From Dipetalonema caudispina (Eukaryota > Nematoda > Chromadorea > Rhabditida > Onchocercidae), in the NCBI GenBank assembly GCA_013365325.1, contig JABVXV010000032.1, forward strand, positions 62,001 through 126,000: a DNA stretch of 64,000 nt, given 5' to 3'. Below, piece after piece: positions 51,184 through 63,892 of the stretch; positions within the stretch are counted from its first letter, which is position 1; each line of letters opens with the position of its first letter. The notes beneath the pieces are model-generated. The model worked only from the letters and a program-made list of their open reading frames with translations, was not told the DNA's origin and searched no databases. A program made the translations under genes and the position numbers.

Positions 51184-54100
51184 TCACAATTCAATAACAT
51201 TGGGGTTTTTTACTGCTGAAGCACCGATGGAAGCTTAAAATTTTAAATTCTCAAATAACTTTCCGCTTAACTTCTAAATTTTTCCAGAATTAGAAGGTTT
51301 AAATTCAGCATTCTAGATACTTTGCATCCTAAAAGCTTAGGAATGTGAATTCTACCAAAAAAAAAAAAATAAAAAAATAAAAAAATAATTTCTGGAAAAA
51401 TTTGAGTATTCAAAAGTTATACGAAATTGCAAATAAAAAATAACAGTATTATGGATAATGGCGAGTTAGGTAAAACATACCTGAGGTGTTTTCCAACACA
51501 TTTTCTTGGCTTATACCTATTGCAGTAGCATACGACGGGAGCTCTAGACTGGATAAAAAAAGAAAAAAAAAAAAAAAACGCTTTTCCCTGCATTCCTTTT
51601 AAATCTGTCGTGTTGTGGGAAAGAATAAGATTTAAATTTAGATTGATAAAAAGAAATTGAGCCGATTTTTTTTCTGACATAAAAACACAATTGGCCAAGG
51701 TTGCAAATTATCTAGAACGAGATATTATAGGATCTGAAAAGGGAATTAGAATCCTGTTCATTCGTCGAAATCTTAAAAAATCTAGTTTATATGCACAAGC
51801 ATATCCAATTTAACTGTTAGTATATCAACAAATGTCGTGATTCATTCTTTACGTACGTGTAATCGCTATTCTTCTGCACTGGCGTACTACCGTACTCGTT
51901 GGATGAAGTAATAAGTAAATGTGAATATGGTGCTCCTTGCTTACTTGTGAAGCTGCCACGCGGATGCATTTGATTGATAAGATCTCGTCCCGAAACAGCA
52001 CTGAAATTTAATAAAAATTCGAAATTTTTGGAAGAAAGAATTTCATTTAGATTTTTTCATAATATATTTAGGTTAAAAAAATTTCTTCAGGTCAGCATTT
52101 ATTAGTTTTATTATGCATGTTTTCAGAAAAAATCATTGAACAGTGCTGTGGAAGTGATAGAGGTAGAGTATTGTTAAAGACCAGCAGGATATGTTTCTGA
52201 TGTTTCATAAGTTTTTAATTACAGAAACTGCTAACGGGTGTTTGCAATCCAGATCACCCGACAGCTGACCTGCGAGTACATTCAATGATTCATGTCTTTG
52301 ATCTACGGTTGTGTCCGACGTCCAGTTCCACCTTCACTGGAAAACATGTTGCACTGAATAACCGCATGTTTTAACAGTTTTGGTAATTAGAAATTTGTAA
52401 TTACCACTAGCTTAACCAGTGATTACATTTTAGAAGGTACTTGAACACGTCCGAAATGCAAATGTACCCTGATTAGACACAATGCATTGAACAACGAAAA
52501 GGTTTGATGAACTTATGAGTTACTTGTAGGGTCTTTTAGAGATTTAAAGCTAATCATTTCCATTGTTGACACTTAATTCTTTGGGATGAAATATTTCCGA
52601 ACTCTTAAAATTTTCCTTGAAGAGATTAAAAAAGATTGAGGTACCCATTCATAGCAGCCTTTTGTGGGGTTTTTTTCCCCACTAGTGGTGGCATCGCTGG
52701 CGGAGATGGAGGATAAAATCCAGGAGATGTTGGTTGCTGCAGTCCGGCAGTATCTGTTGCGGTACAGCATGGTATTCGTTCGATGGGTAATTCTGTAGTT
52801 GCAGTAGTGCAGGCTTTATCTGGAGTTCTCATACATTTGCAGCAGATGCATGCACATATGCACAGGCATGCGGATAAACTTACAGCAGCCATACTGATAA
52901 GTAAGAGCGTCAAACCAGTTAATGAACCCAACGGGTCATTAGTCAAAACTGAAACGAATTCAAATTTTACCACAAATTTTTTGGTTCTTATAAAACCTTA
53001 ACAAGGCATCTCTTAAGATAGAACTTGTGTCTTTGCTCGATTGAAAATATCGCAGTAGGATTAGTATCAAATATTTCATGCATCATTTAATTAAACCACC
53101 GATATTGTCATTTGTTTAATTAGAATTCAAAGATATGAATGAAAAACAAACAATCGCATTTGTGAGCAATTTGCAGTTCGCGTATCAAATCGGATTCATC
53201 TTTGCAGTCTGGATATCGATTGCACGCAAGTTCTGCGGCAATACATTCTTGATTTTTGCATGTGAATTCCCGCTGGGCATTACATGGTGCTGAAATGATT
53301 ATTATCAAAACTGATCATACATTGGTGCAATATGTTTCTTTCAACATAGCCAAGTATTTCATTTCCGAAAAAAGCTTCCAACGCTAGCATTTTAACATTT
53401 AAACTTCTGGTTAGGATAAAGGCGGGATGAAATGAATAACATTGAAATGGATATTTTTTCAAATTTTTAAGAGATAGATATTCAAAATAGTAGCTCTCAT
53501 CACAAAATCACTACTACTTTAAGAAAGCGAGAAGTTGAATAACAATAGGAGAAACAAAATTTTACAAATTCACATAAATTTCACAAAAAGATTTCGAAAA
53601 AGAACTTACCCGTATTTGATTTCCGAAATGCAGACCAAAGCAATCGAAATCCTTCACCATTATGATGAAATGGTAAATCCGCATCCGTATGCCACCAAAG
53701 CGTTAACGCATTCTCTGTTGAAACAGCCAATTCACTAGCATTTCGGATGGTACCGCAAAACTGGCCAAGTATAGGTCCTGGCGAAGTATCTTCTTGGGTG
53801 GCATCTCGTAAAGTTTGCGGATCAATTGGTTTTTCATGCTAAAGTAAAAAAAAAAAAAACTTGTAGGCTTGAAAATCGCAAGTAAATTTTGTAAATCATT
53901 CATTTAGCCAGTAATTTCGAAGTAAACATAACTTTGAAATAGAGAAACTTATTGTCTAAAAAAACTCTTCCGCACTTAGTTTACATTTAACTAATCACAG
54001 TAATTCATTCAGCTGCATGTAGAAAATGTGACAAATAAAACCAGCTTTCATTTAAGTTTATTTTACGGTTGAAAATATGAAGTAATTGATAGAAAGGAAG

Positions 54101-54737
54101 TGGGAGTCAATTGTAAGCAATTTCAATTCCATTATTTTAAGTACTAAACTCAAAAGCTTATTAAAAAATGGAATGCAAAATTTTTCAGTAAAAAACGCTT
54201 TTTAGCTGGAAAAATTGCTGCTGATATAAAACAAACATCGAAAACATGGAGCGTATCCTTATCACAGTTATGAGCATCACCGAGCACATTGAAATCAAGC
54301 ACACGTAAGCGTATACGATAACCAGATGGTGCCGTTATCAGCAGAAAGCAATTCTTGGATGCATTGTACGGAATGCTTCCGTATAATTGATGTGATATCA
54401 GTAAACCGGACAGAGCAGTTACACGACGTTCCAATTTTGACTTACAGTTATCTAAGTAATTTGCACCATCGAAATAACCTAAAATACGCGAATTACAAAA
54501 GATTTTTATCAAAGCAGAAATTTTCGTAATAAGTAAAAAATTTCCGAAGAATTTTTATAACACATCGTAGTACAGTTTATTTTCGAACTAACCGTAAATA
54601 GTTTCACTTAGCATAATAATAAATAACATATACGGTGTTAAAGACTTACTTATTTGTGGCTCGTATGACAACACAGCTTGGCCCGGAGTAATTAAAATAT
54701 AGCAGGAAATAAGCAGAAGAAATGTTTTACGGATCAT
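51184..54737 (-). CDS. Single-pass CUB + LDLa transmembrane protein
   Basis: Exons: 54650-54737, 54237-54478, 53610-53838, 53152-53289, 52645-52948, 51857-52000, 51481-51548, 51184-51215; phases agree, 414 aa. Order: signal peptide (MIRKTFLLLISCYILITPG); one CUB domain (about 30-185, with FLLITAPSGYRIRLRVLDFN, CDKDTLHVFD, GQFCGTIRNAS, GEGFRLLW); one LDLa module (CNAQREFTCKNQECIAAELAC); a membrane segment (LGSLTGLTLLLISMAAVSLS); a cysteine-rich inner boundary (ACLCICACICCKC); a proline-rich stretch (SPGFYPPSPPAMPP); and a cytoplasmic tail ending NVIEL. CUB-LDLa-TM order resembles NETO/SOL-2 receptor auxiliary proteins, but those usually carry two CUBs; an LRP12-like relationship is also possible. 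The LDLa lacks the usual DG before its acidic cluster (it reads YPDCKDESD). The last exon rests mainly on phase, and another in-frame ATG at 54752 could be the start. Confidence 0.85.
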
Positions 54738-55669
54738 CCAAATAATAGTCATTATTCGGGATAATACCGATAATATTGATGATTCCGGTAACGATAACAG
54801 TGTTAATGATAATAATGATGATGATAGAACTGATATTGTTTCAGAAATCACAGCTGGCGAGGAGGAATTTATAATTAGCGAATATATTGATGACCGTCCT
54901 GAGTGCTGGAATTGCTGTGATAAGTGAAGCATATGACTAAATTCTATTCAGAAGTATTCGGACCTGAAACTTTCATAAATTAAATTGGTCCTAGAAATTA
55001 AAAGAAAATTTGAGATAGTTTCAATTTCCATAATGTGAATGCCAATAAGACATTTCGAGTATATGTGATTCAGTTTCACAATGATATAAGAACAGAAATG
55101 TTGAATCCAAGCAAAACGGTATTCCGAATTATGAACGAAATACATCCTAAGATGACGATTGCTAACGAAGAGAGTGGAAAACTTCAATGAATATCATTTG
55201 TATGAATAAAAAGTAGAAAATATAAATATGGAATGCAAGTATGATAGCACAAAAAGTAATCTATTACTATTGCTTTTCTTAATAGCATTTTCCTTTTTTC
55301 ATCACATTACTCCAATTAATTTGAACAATATGACCTAATATTTTTGATAATTTGGGAACTATAAGCTAACGAAAAATTATTGTCAGTGATAAAGAGCAGA
55401 AATAGGTCTTAAAAAAATTTTAAATTTTGGCACAACTAGCACTCTGGTAATTGACAACTGCGCTGTTGCTATTGCTCCTGCTATTGATATTGACTTGCTA
55501 CAGCAATCGCTGCGACAAAAGTGAAATTTCAGGAGTGAAAAAACTGCAAATGCTGTTAAATTAATGATTGTTATTGTAGCATTTGACGACTTAATAGTGC
55601 TTAATGCTTAATCTTGCTCCGTTTAGTTTTAACTTAGTTTAACTTAGATACTAACTACTGCTGTTACTG

Positions 55670-55670
<1 letters not shown>

Positions 55671-55707
<37 letters not shown>
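55671..55707. repeat. Poly-T homopolymer, 37 bases
   Basis: Uninterrupted T run on the plus strand, the longest homopolymer in the window. Confidence 0.95.
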
Positions 55708-55708
<1 letters not shown>

Positions 55709-56770
55709 TTGATTCGAAGTAAAATTGATTCAATAAGACATCTCAGAAATAAAGAACGTACATCTCCGCGACTATCAGTGATAAAGGTAACGAATGACAG
55801 GACATAAATCGATGTGTCTACCTAGCACGTTTGATTGGTATACGCTCGATGCCGTTGGAAGCCAAAGAATGCCAAACTCGCTTACATTACAAGCATCCTT
55901 TCTGTTCCTGGAAGGTTAGAGTATGTACATAACATGAAAACAACCATTTCAAATTGCTCGCTTCAAACTTCTCGATAATTAGTACCTTCCTGATGTTTCC
56001 AGTCATATATGCAATTCCATAACATGCTTAAATGGTCAGAAAGTTGTTGCTAGTGCAAGTAAACTTTGTCATCTTTATAGTAGCCAGTAAAGATTGATGA
56101 TAGAGATTCTAAGTTTAATTTTATATCTGGATTAATAAAACTTGATTAATTAAGGGAAATATTTGGGTTATCATGGAAACACAAACGACAAGTAATGCTA
56201 TTTACTGAGCGCAGATAGTGAGCACTTTAACTGCATGAAATTTTTGTGCGAAACGATTGCAATTAAGTAATAGATGGGCAATTTTGTTATGACATGACTG
56301 TCCTCACGTGCAAGACACGTAATAAATAAATGGATGGATTAGTAAACAAACGAATACACTTATTTACATATGCATTTTTTAACGAAGATATTAATGGAAA
56401 TAACAACAATATGAATGACGGTGATAGGAATTGTGATATAGAAAAATGGTTGATGAGGGGAACCGCCGTATCATTTCTAAGTCCTAATACTACTTCATGG
56501 TTAGATATTGGTTTTCCTATCCATTTGTCGCTTAGAAGAAAGAGTATCATTGTTTTCATTTCATTTTCAGCCTTCTCTCTTCTTGGCTAGTTTCTTTCTT
56601 CCCGATATAACTTACTGTTTCCTGGGTTAGGAACTGAATGTGGAGCTTTAAAATCGCGATCCAAAGCACTCATATGGTAGTGTAAACTATATTTTTTTGC
56701 TGTAATATGAGAGAAAAAAAAAGGAAAAAATGCTGAGAATTTATATATTCTCAAAATTGAAAACTGTTGA

Positions 56771-56792
56771 AATATATATATATATATATATT
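56771..56792. repeat. Short (AT)n microsatellite
   Basis: About 20 bases of AT dinucleotide. Confidence 0.85.
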
Positions 56793-57861
56793 GGTGGCAA
56801 ATGAATGTGAAATAGTTATCCAGAAGTAAAAGGATAGAGAGAGGAGCGGGGGAAGCGAATAGGAAGGTAGGGAGAAGAAAGAGGAGGAAAATCTGGAAAT
56901 TTTGAGCTTCTTAAGGCTCTTCGTTGGTGGACCATTGAGGAACATATGCATCATCCGTGGTGGCAATCCCAACGTCAGCTCAATCTATCATTTCCAGGCA
57001 CCACTCTGTATATATTGGGCTCCGATCAACTCCTCTACTCTTCTTTCTTCCTATCCTATCACTCTGCTCTCGTTCCCACTCTATTTGCAATTTCCATTAT
57101 TTTCAACTTGAAATATCAGTAAAGAGAGTCTTTGATCAGTTAATAGTTTAGTGGAGATTTACTGCTTTCTATCCCAATTTGAATGATTTATTGATATCCA
57201 TATTTCGTATACCATTCTTTCCATTCAAAAACTCTGTATCCATTTATCTCTCCTTCATTGAAAATTTTTTCCACATTAATTAATAAGCTGCTATTGGATG
57301 AGTTCGTCGATCAAACTTTCCAGAATCTTTTATCAAAATCCTAAAATTTAGGATCCTTTCATTACTTTACCTTACTCTGTACAATGAGTTTCGAATATCT
57401 TAGAAGTTTAAATACTATGAATGGAAGATGTGGAATTCCTCCTTGACCTGATATTAAGGATGCACTAATGGTCTGGAATGGAATCGGAGTTTCGAAATTC
57501 ATTTGTGATTTTGAGGTCCAATATGATGCATTGTCGTAAAAGTGTTGATGCATGATCATAATAAATCTATGGATAAAAGCAAAAAGCTTTATTAAAGATT
57601 ATTGAATCGATGACCTTTGTGAATAACTTGTCAGCAACTGTGCGTTCACATCAAAAGCGTGGATGACATATCTCTCCCAAATGTGCATTTATCCAGCAAT
57701 ATTGGCATTACTGAAAATGCAAATGAAGACAAGAAGAATAAGAGAGGAGGTGAAAGATCAGCAAGTGAAACAATGAGTAAAATGAAACAAACGAAAATAA
57801 ATGAGTGAATTAAATGATATCAAATATGAACAGTAGTTTGTATTCTCAATCTTGATGCCGT

Positions 57862-57888
57862 AGCTTAAGAATCACTAATTCTTAAGCT
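57862..57888. repeat. Small perfect hairpin, 11-bp arms
   Basis: AGCTTAAGAAT at 57862-57872 and its reverse complement at 57878-57888 flank a five-base loop (CACTA). Confidence 0.85.
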
Positions 57889-58437
57889 CCATATTAAACT
57901 CAATTTACTATTCATCTTTTGATAGAACCCAGTGCTACACTCCTTTACAATCGGATAGCTGCAGATATTCCCTTCAACATTGTCGAGAATACGTATCGGT
58001 TAAAACGTGCCACACTCCTTGAAGCAATAATTGAATGGTAATCAAGGATATACATTCATTAGTGGAATTTTGAAGACTTCTATAAACTGCACTAATCAAT
58101 ATGCAAATTTTCGATTAATCTTCGATGAGTTTGATGATCGATTATGATTGAAAATCTTCGGAAAATTGGAATAATATATGATTCAAGAAGTGAAAAATTA
58201 ACTAACTGCAACTGTTGCGAATGCCATTCAAAAATTAAATATTAGACAGTTGAGAGTAGCTTTTCTGGAAGAAGCTTGAAATACGGGAAACATAACTATA
58301 CAGTGAACGATCGTGATATACAGCTTGGGTTAGGAAAAAAGATAAATGGCTATGCAAGAGGTGGGTACGTTATCAGGATGAAGCGGCTGCACAGGCAGCA
58401 TATGAACCTACAATCAGTGCAATTAATAATCGAAACA

Positions 58438-58548
58438 TGTGTGTATGTGTCTGTCTGTATGTGCATGTATATATATATATATATATATACATATATATAT
58501 GTGTGTATGTGTTTGTGTATGTGTATGTGTGTGTGTGTATGTGTGTGT

Positions 58549-58610
<62 letters not shown>
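58438..58610. repeat. Compound microsatellite (TA)n-(GT)n
   Basis: Runs of TA and GTAT units lead into about 60 bases of pure GT. Long Cys/Val or His/Thr open frames across it on both strands are artefacts of the repeat. Confidence 0.95.
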
Positions 58611-58612
<2 letters not shown>

Positions 58613-60012
58613 TAATTTATGGCTGTCGAATGGAAGTGTCAAGAGGAGGCATTCAGGATCACTATCCAGGAAACGAAAGGGTGTCAACGAAAATGTCTGT
58701 GTGCTAACGATGATAAGGAAGAGTATAGTGATATCAAAGGTAAAGAGGTTAAGAATTCGAAATAAATAACAAAGTAATAGGATAAGCAATAATAACAAAA
58801 AGGAAACAACTAAACTGGACGTGATAATGGAGAATTCGTCGTAGTAGTACTTACGGAGAAAGTTAAATTATTATTACAGAAAAATCGCCGTCATTAGTCA
58901 ACAGTGATTATTCTTCAAAACATGATAAGCTGATATGTAGTACCACCTATCACATTGTGAAGTTTAGCGTTACCCATTTAAGTAAACAGACCGCTATCAA
59001 CTATTTCAACTTTTTTCGAAAAATATTGAAATTAAAAAGCCTACATTTCATTTAACCATTCTTGCAAAGGTGATTATAAATTTGTAAATCAGTAGGTAAT
59101 TTATTTTTGTATTCCTTGTTCACAGGATTATAAGCTTTCTTCTAAGTCGGACAAAGGTGAGATCGAAATGTTTTTGAAGATTTGAGAATGAAACGGTAAT
59201 ACAAAAGTTCTGCAAAAAACGGTCGATAGAGCACAACACGCCAAAATTAAAATAAACTATAACATATATTATTGCGGGTCAAAGTTGTAGTGGAACCCTA
59301 TCACGTCACGAAATTGGTAACAATTGGGATACACGTAAGCATTTTCTAATGAAGTTTAAGTAAATCGAAGAAATTATTGCTGTATGCTGACCAAAATAAG
59401 GCAGTCGAACTACCAACCGCTCACCAGCAGCTGGACTTGACAGAAAGGCTTGATATCTGAAATTATGGATTCGGCTTTCTTTCAGCAGATTTACAAGGGC
59501 GCAGTTACTGTATGGTTGCATGAAAGCGAATAGCAAATCATGAGTTGAGTGATCAACAGTCTCGTATCCTACCTAATTTTGGGAAGTTAAAAAATGTATA
59601 CCACAAACCCCACTTAAAGCCTAGACTTTAAAGAAAGAAGCAATGAATTAATTTTTAAAACAGCCCTGATTAAAACATCTCTTGGTCTTGCAAAAAATAT
59701 AACGAATAATGGTAACAATAACACAACCCATTTCAAAATTTTGTTGATAAAAAATTGTGTAAAAAAAGGGAGCAGACTAGTGCTGAAAGAGGTTAAGATT
59801 TAATGTGATAAGTGATTTGTACAAATATATACGCTAGTCTCCGCCATTTTCAAATCTCTATCATATCCTTTCCACCTATTTCTCCATCTTCTTACGAGTT
59901 TGTTATCACTTATCATTTAGTGTAGATTAATCAAAATATAGGAAAACAGAGCTGAATGTAGAAAAATGAAAAGATGAGTAATGTTGAATAGACAGGTAGC
60001 TATAAATTCTTG

Positions 60013-60048
60013 TTTAATTACTAAATCAGTCAAGGTTTAGTAATTAAA
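60013..60048. repeat. Perfect hairpin, 13-bp arms
   Basis: TTTAATTACTAAA at 60013-60025 and its reverse complement at 60036-60048 flank a ten-base loop. Confidence 0.85.
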
Positions 60049-60792
60049 TTGATTAATGTCAAATATTAGTTAATTAATTATGTTCGCTTCTATACAAACT
60101 ACTTGTCGTACGCTTTGTAATTTTAAATATATTATATTTACGCTATGATAACACACCTCTCAGCATTTATTTCCTCTTCATTTTTCCGCTTATATTTGCA
60201 ACAGAGGTTTATCCAAATTAACCGATCCTCATTTACATGTTGTACAACGAAAAGACAGATTGTCACAAATCCAATGGGATATAAAGAAATACTTCAATAA
60301 ACGATTCTAACATTGTGATGATCAATTAACTGAAATGTTCAATTATAAAATCAAACTTTATTCTTAGGTGCACAACTTACTTTAACATGCAACAAATCTT
60401 TTTGTATAGCTGAAACGCTCCAACATGAGAGGTCAATTCTACAATATGCCAGTTTGGCAAAGCATTATTAACTTAAGAAAATAACTGATTGAAGTGAGTA
60501 CAATTTTGCTAAGAGGAATCAGAGTAGAATTATAGGAGTTTAAAAATGCTATCCAGTAAAAGTAGCAGTGGAAGACGTGAATCAAGGGGATCTTGAAAGG
60601 TTTACGGTCTTATAAAATAAGATATAGTTCTAAGACTATCACTACGGTAATGAACTTTACATTAAAAAGTTATTGCTTATTTCAGAAAATTCCATGTCCC
60701 GTAAAAAATCCCTTTTCATAAATAACAAACGCTACAACCACTTTCCAATAGCAAGCGCAATAATAATTAAAAGTTAGGTGTATACATGTGTA

Positions 60793-61855
60793 CTAAGATA
60801 CATAATGCAAATCGGCAGATGGTTGTGCTTCTCCGCTGAAGAAATAAAAATTATACATCTTTTCGATTACTTCAGTCAAGAGAACGAGATCATCTAATAC
60901 TTTTATTAATTCACTGATATCATATTGCTGATATTTATTAAGTATAACTTTAACTATTTCTAATTCTACACGTATCAACAAAACACAACCAATTTTACAT
61001 CCAATTTTATCGTAACGTACCATATTGCTGCTTGTATTTCTACAATAATTAAGAAATGAAAATTTAGTTATTGAAATTAGAAATGCTTCAGAATAAACTG
61101 ATTCAACGAGTTTAGGTTGCAGCATTGGTAAAGCAGCTGAAAAGATAATTTGTTATTTTAGGAGTTTGGGTAATAACAGAAAACTTTCATTTTTGCATTA
61201 AAATTACTTTATGAGCATATCAAATATTACTTACAGGGATCACTACAAATCACAAGATAAGTAATCACGAGCTTAAATACTGATTTAAGCAGAAGAACTT
61301 AAGGAAGTAAACTAAAACACTTATTCTCGGCAATCGCAGAAGCAATATGCAATTTCAGCACAATAAATAGCATTTTTTTAGGGCCATGTAATTTTAAAGG
61401 TGAATAATTGCAGCAGACGCAATTTAAGGAAATGAGACAGAAACAAGCATAGAATTCTTACATTATTAGTACATAGAAGCTGTGGGAAATTTCGATGTAT
61501 TTTTCAAGTAATTTTCATTTCAAAGAGCAAATTTTATCGTGCATGCTACATAAAGTCGGGAAAAGTCTTGTTCAACCAGCAATCATTGTAAATCATCCAT
61601 CCTGAGGTATCTTGTCGTACTTTCACACCATAATTTTTGCTCATCTCTTGCATTGTGCTGTAACGCAACTAGTTGATTCACATGACGTTCATGGCACTTT
61701 TTGAAATTCCGCGCGTCTTCTAAAAGATATTTGGGATGACACAATTTCTGTTTTATTTTTAGCGTACCCTCCCTATGGATGGCTGGGTAAAATTCGATTA
61801 GCAAAAGACCTATCGCAAAGACAATTTTGTATTCTTCAGGTTCATCATCTAACAT
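60793..61855 (-). CDS. Unrecognised two-exon gene, about 192 aa
   Basis: Exon 1 61621-61855 and exon 2 60793-61136 join in phase 1 (donor GAAA|gtacga, acceptor cttttcag), giving 192 aa that begins MLDDEPEEYKIVFAIGLLLI and ends at TAG 60793-60795. The ATG is 15 bases after the acceptor ttacacag (AG at 61871-61872), which suggests trans-splicing. The predicted protein looks helical, with hydrophobic stretches (VFAIGLLLIEFYPAI, CKIGCVLLIRVELEIVKVIL) that are interrupted by charged residues and are not clear membrane spans; there is no convincing cleavable signal peptide. Several His and Cys residues (CHERHVNQL) are not in a recognisable metal-binding spacing. I cannot assign a family. Both exons and the splice phase agree, so I think it is a real gene. 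Confidence 0.65.
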
Positions 61856-63832
61856 TTGTTGTTATATAATCTGTGTAAATTTTTACAATTTATAATAAGA
61901 GATTTGGCAAATTCTTTTTTTATACAAACAGTGTTACTTCTAATTTCACCATGACATCGCGTTATTTACGACCTATAACAGTTCAATGAAACTGAATGAT
62001 TGATACATTTCCAAAAGTTTCAAAACTATCTTCGGAGAAATATAGCATTGCAGTGATTTCAATAGTATGCAAGATTCTAAATTATAAAAGATACGTAGAT
62101 AATTTATAGATTTCAATAAATTATCTGCGTATCTTTTATAATTTAGAATCTTCCAGACTACTGAAATCACTTCAAAATTTTAAGTGTGAATAGATAATTA
62201 ATTAAAAAAGAGAATGATTGTATTTGTTGACTGGGAAAAAACAAACGGCAACAATATGTATCGCGTTTATCACCAAGTATCAATCACTTCAGGGTTAAAT
62301 ATGTTCCATTAGACAATTAAGGGACTCTTTATTGTCTTTTAAGATTTTATTTTGCATAATCGCAAGTCAATTGTTATTTGAAAATTTTGTTAAGACAATT
62401 ATATTTGATCTTTCTAACTAATAAAATGGAAAATAGAAGTTAACTTGCCGATGGTTGCGGCCTATGTAAAAATCAACAGATTTTTGTTGAAATCAAACTG
62501 TTATACAATTAAACCAACAGTAGTTGGATCAGTTTTACTGGAATATCTATTAATGAATAGAGCAATGTTTTTCAAAATTGAAGAAATAGAAGGAAGTGAT
62601 ACGTCTTTACTTTTGAAATAATTTATGTCAAGAATCATCATTTGATTCAAAAGTGGTGCATGCCATCGCATTACTTAAAGAGCATGAAAGAGGGAATTAA
62701 CTTATCAAAAGACAATTTAAAGCCATCTTTCACAAAAGCTTACACAGAACCATCCTCAATGAACAATCGCTCTATCATCGATAGGTGACTGTACTCCTAA
62801 TCGTGATCATGGAATCTGAAAGGTGTATTATTTATAAATTCTGGGCTAAAAAAGTGAAATATACAGTTGATGTAGTTGTAAAGTAGTCGCAGTGGAGCAG
62901 CTGCAGTTTATGAAAAATTGGTGGGTTTGAAATTTTCGAGTGAATTAATTAATGGGCGTGGAAAAGTTTTTGCGAATACAATCAGCTTCTCGCATCAATC
63001 ATGATCCTCCAGTGCAATAGTCAAGGTGAAGGAACGTGTTTCTCCCCTCTGTATCGCACTGTTCTCTCTGCTATCTTTCCCTTTCTCACACTACACATGA
63101 AATTAAGGACCGAACATTTCAGTTTGTGTAGACAAAAAGGCCTTTCGATATTGGGATCAAACTGTGTGCTGTGTCAGTTTTTTCCAGCTGCAGAAAAGCC
63201 TGTTTTCACCAGGAACTTTGAGAGTAGGAGTTAAGATATAATGAAATATAGGGGCGATTTGCTCAAACATGGCTAGTTAATCTTACTTAAAAACTTGTAT
63301 GACCTTGACTAAGCGTTATTTCACTTAAAAAACTATACTTGACTTCTCAGTTTAATGATTGAAATAAGAAAACTGTTGCAGAAGCACCAGGTTTTCAGCA
63401 TTGCAAAAGATTCAGACAGCAATCAACTACTCCGGTAAATCAGCAAAGGTGCAAGAGCAATAAAGTTAACCCAAACAAGTAAAGCACATAAATTATGTGG
63501 GAACATTGTTTCTTATGCAATCCCGCATCATGTAAATCACCTTTTTTTACCACAAATACCCCGTGAGGTATCTTGTTTTATGTCTATCTCATAATGCAGC
63601 AGCAATTCTCTGCTTTCTAAAGAAAAATCGTTAGAGATATGAAAAACTGGAAATGAGGATATAGTCCACTATAGACCATGAAATAATGGATGAAATCAGG
63701 CTTGATCAGCGTGTTCTAATCATTTAATAAAAACCTACTAATAATAAAATATCCTGAATTAGAGTATACCCCTTACTTTTAATTGGATATTTACTCGTAT
63801 GAGATGCAACCCTACAGAAAAAGAAACAACAA
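61856..63832. other. Intergenic region with a long hairpin
   Basis: Begins with the 15-base leader and acceptor of the gene at 60793-61855, then holds the long hairpin at 62051-62172 and AT-rich sequence. The open frame at about 63001-63234 (+) is unsupported. Confidence 0.45.
62051..62172. repeat. Long near-perfect hairpin (36-bp core arms, about 56 bp with mismatches)
   Basis: Core arms 62071-62106 and 62117-62152 are reverse complements with one mismatch around a ten-base loop. Pairing continues outward through 62051-62070 and 62153-62172, with 16 of the next 20 positions matching. It could be an inverted duplication, a small foldback element or a hairpin RNA source. Confidence 0.92.
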
Positions 63833-63892
63833 ATGCCATCCGAAGCAAACCTGCTCCTACTGTTTCTTATGACTGGATACTGTTCCGCTCAG
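63833..63892 (+). CDS. Possible first exon of a secreted-protein gene running off the window
   Basis: The 20 codons MPSEANLLLLFLMTGYCSAQ form a plausible signal peptide. They end exactly at a CAG|gtatat donor in phase 0 and begin 15 bases after the acceptor ccctacag (AG at 63816-63817). The one nearby acceptor (ttttag, ending about 63962) leads to a stop in this phase at 63996-63998, so either the true next exon lies beyond 64000 or this is not a gene. Confidence 0.4.

Larger units (their letters stand above)
54738..60792. other. Gene-poor 6-kb region
   Basis: No supported gene. It holds GAT/AAT-rich sequence near 54770-54850, a T37 tract (55671-55707), a short AT tract (56771-56792), a small hairpin (57862-57888), a large TA/GT microsatellite (58438-58610) and a 13-bp hairpin (60013-60048). 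Open frames near 56300-56600 and 59300-59540 have no recognised homology. Confidence 0.45.

Noticed and set aside
56287..56590. Overlapping 86-90 codon frames on both strands
   Set aside because: Low-complexity composition, no splice acceptors or homology; I could not choose a strand.
58276..58798. Long overlapping open frames on both strands rich in Cys/Val or His/Thr
   Set aside because: They are produced by translating the TA/GT microsatellite.
59395..59457. Possible small minus-strand exon (acceptor aatttcag, donor ttttg|gtcagc)
   Set aside because: Good-looking splice sites and an open frame, but no upstream or downstream exon of matching phase and no family similarity.
63001..63234. 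Plus-strand 77-codon frame with several Cys
   Set aside because: No signal peptide, domain or flanking splice sites; length is within chance expectation.
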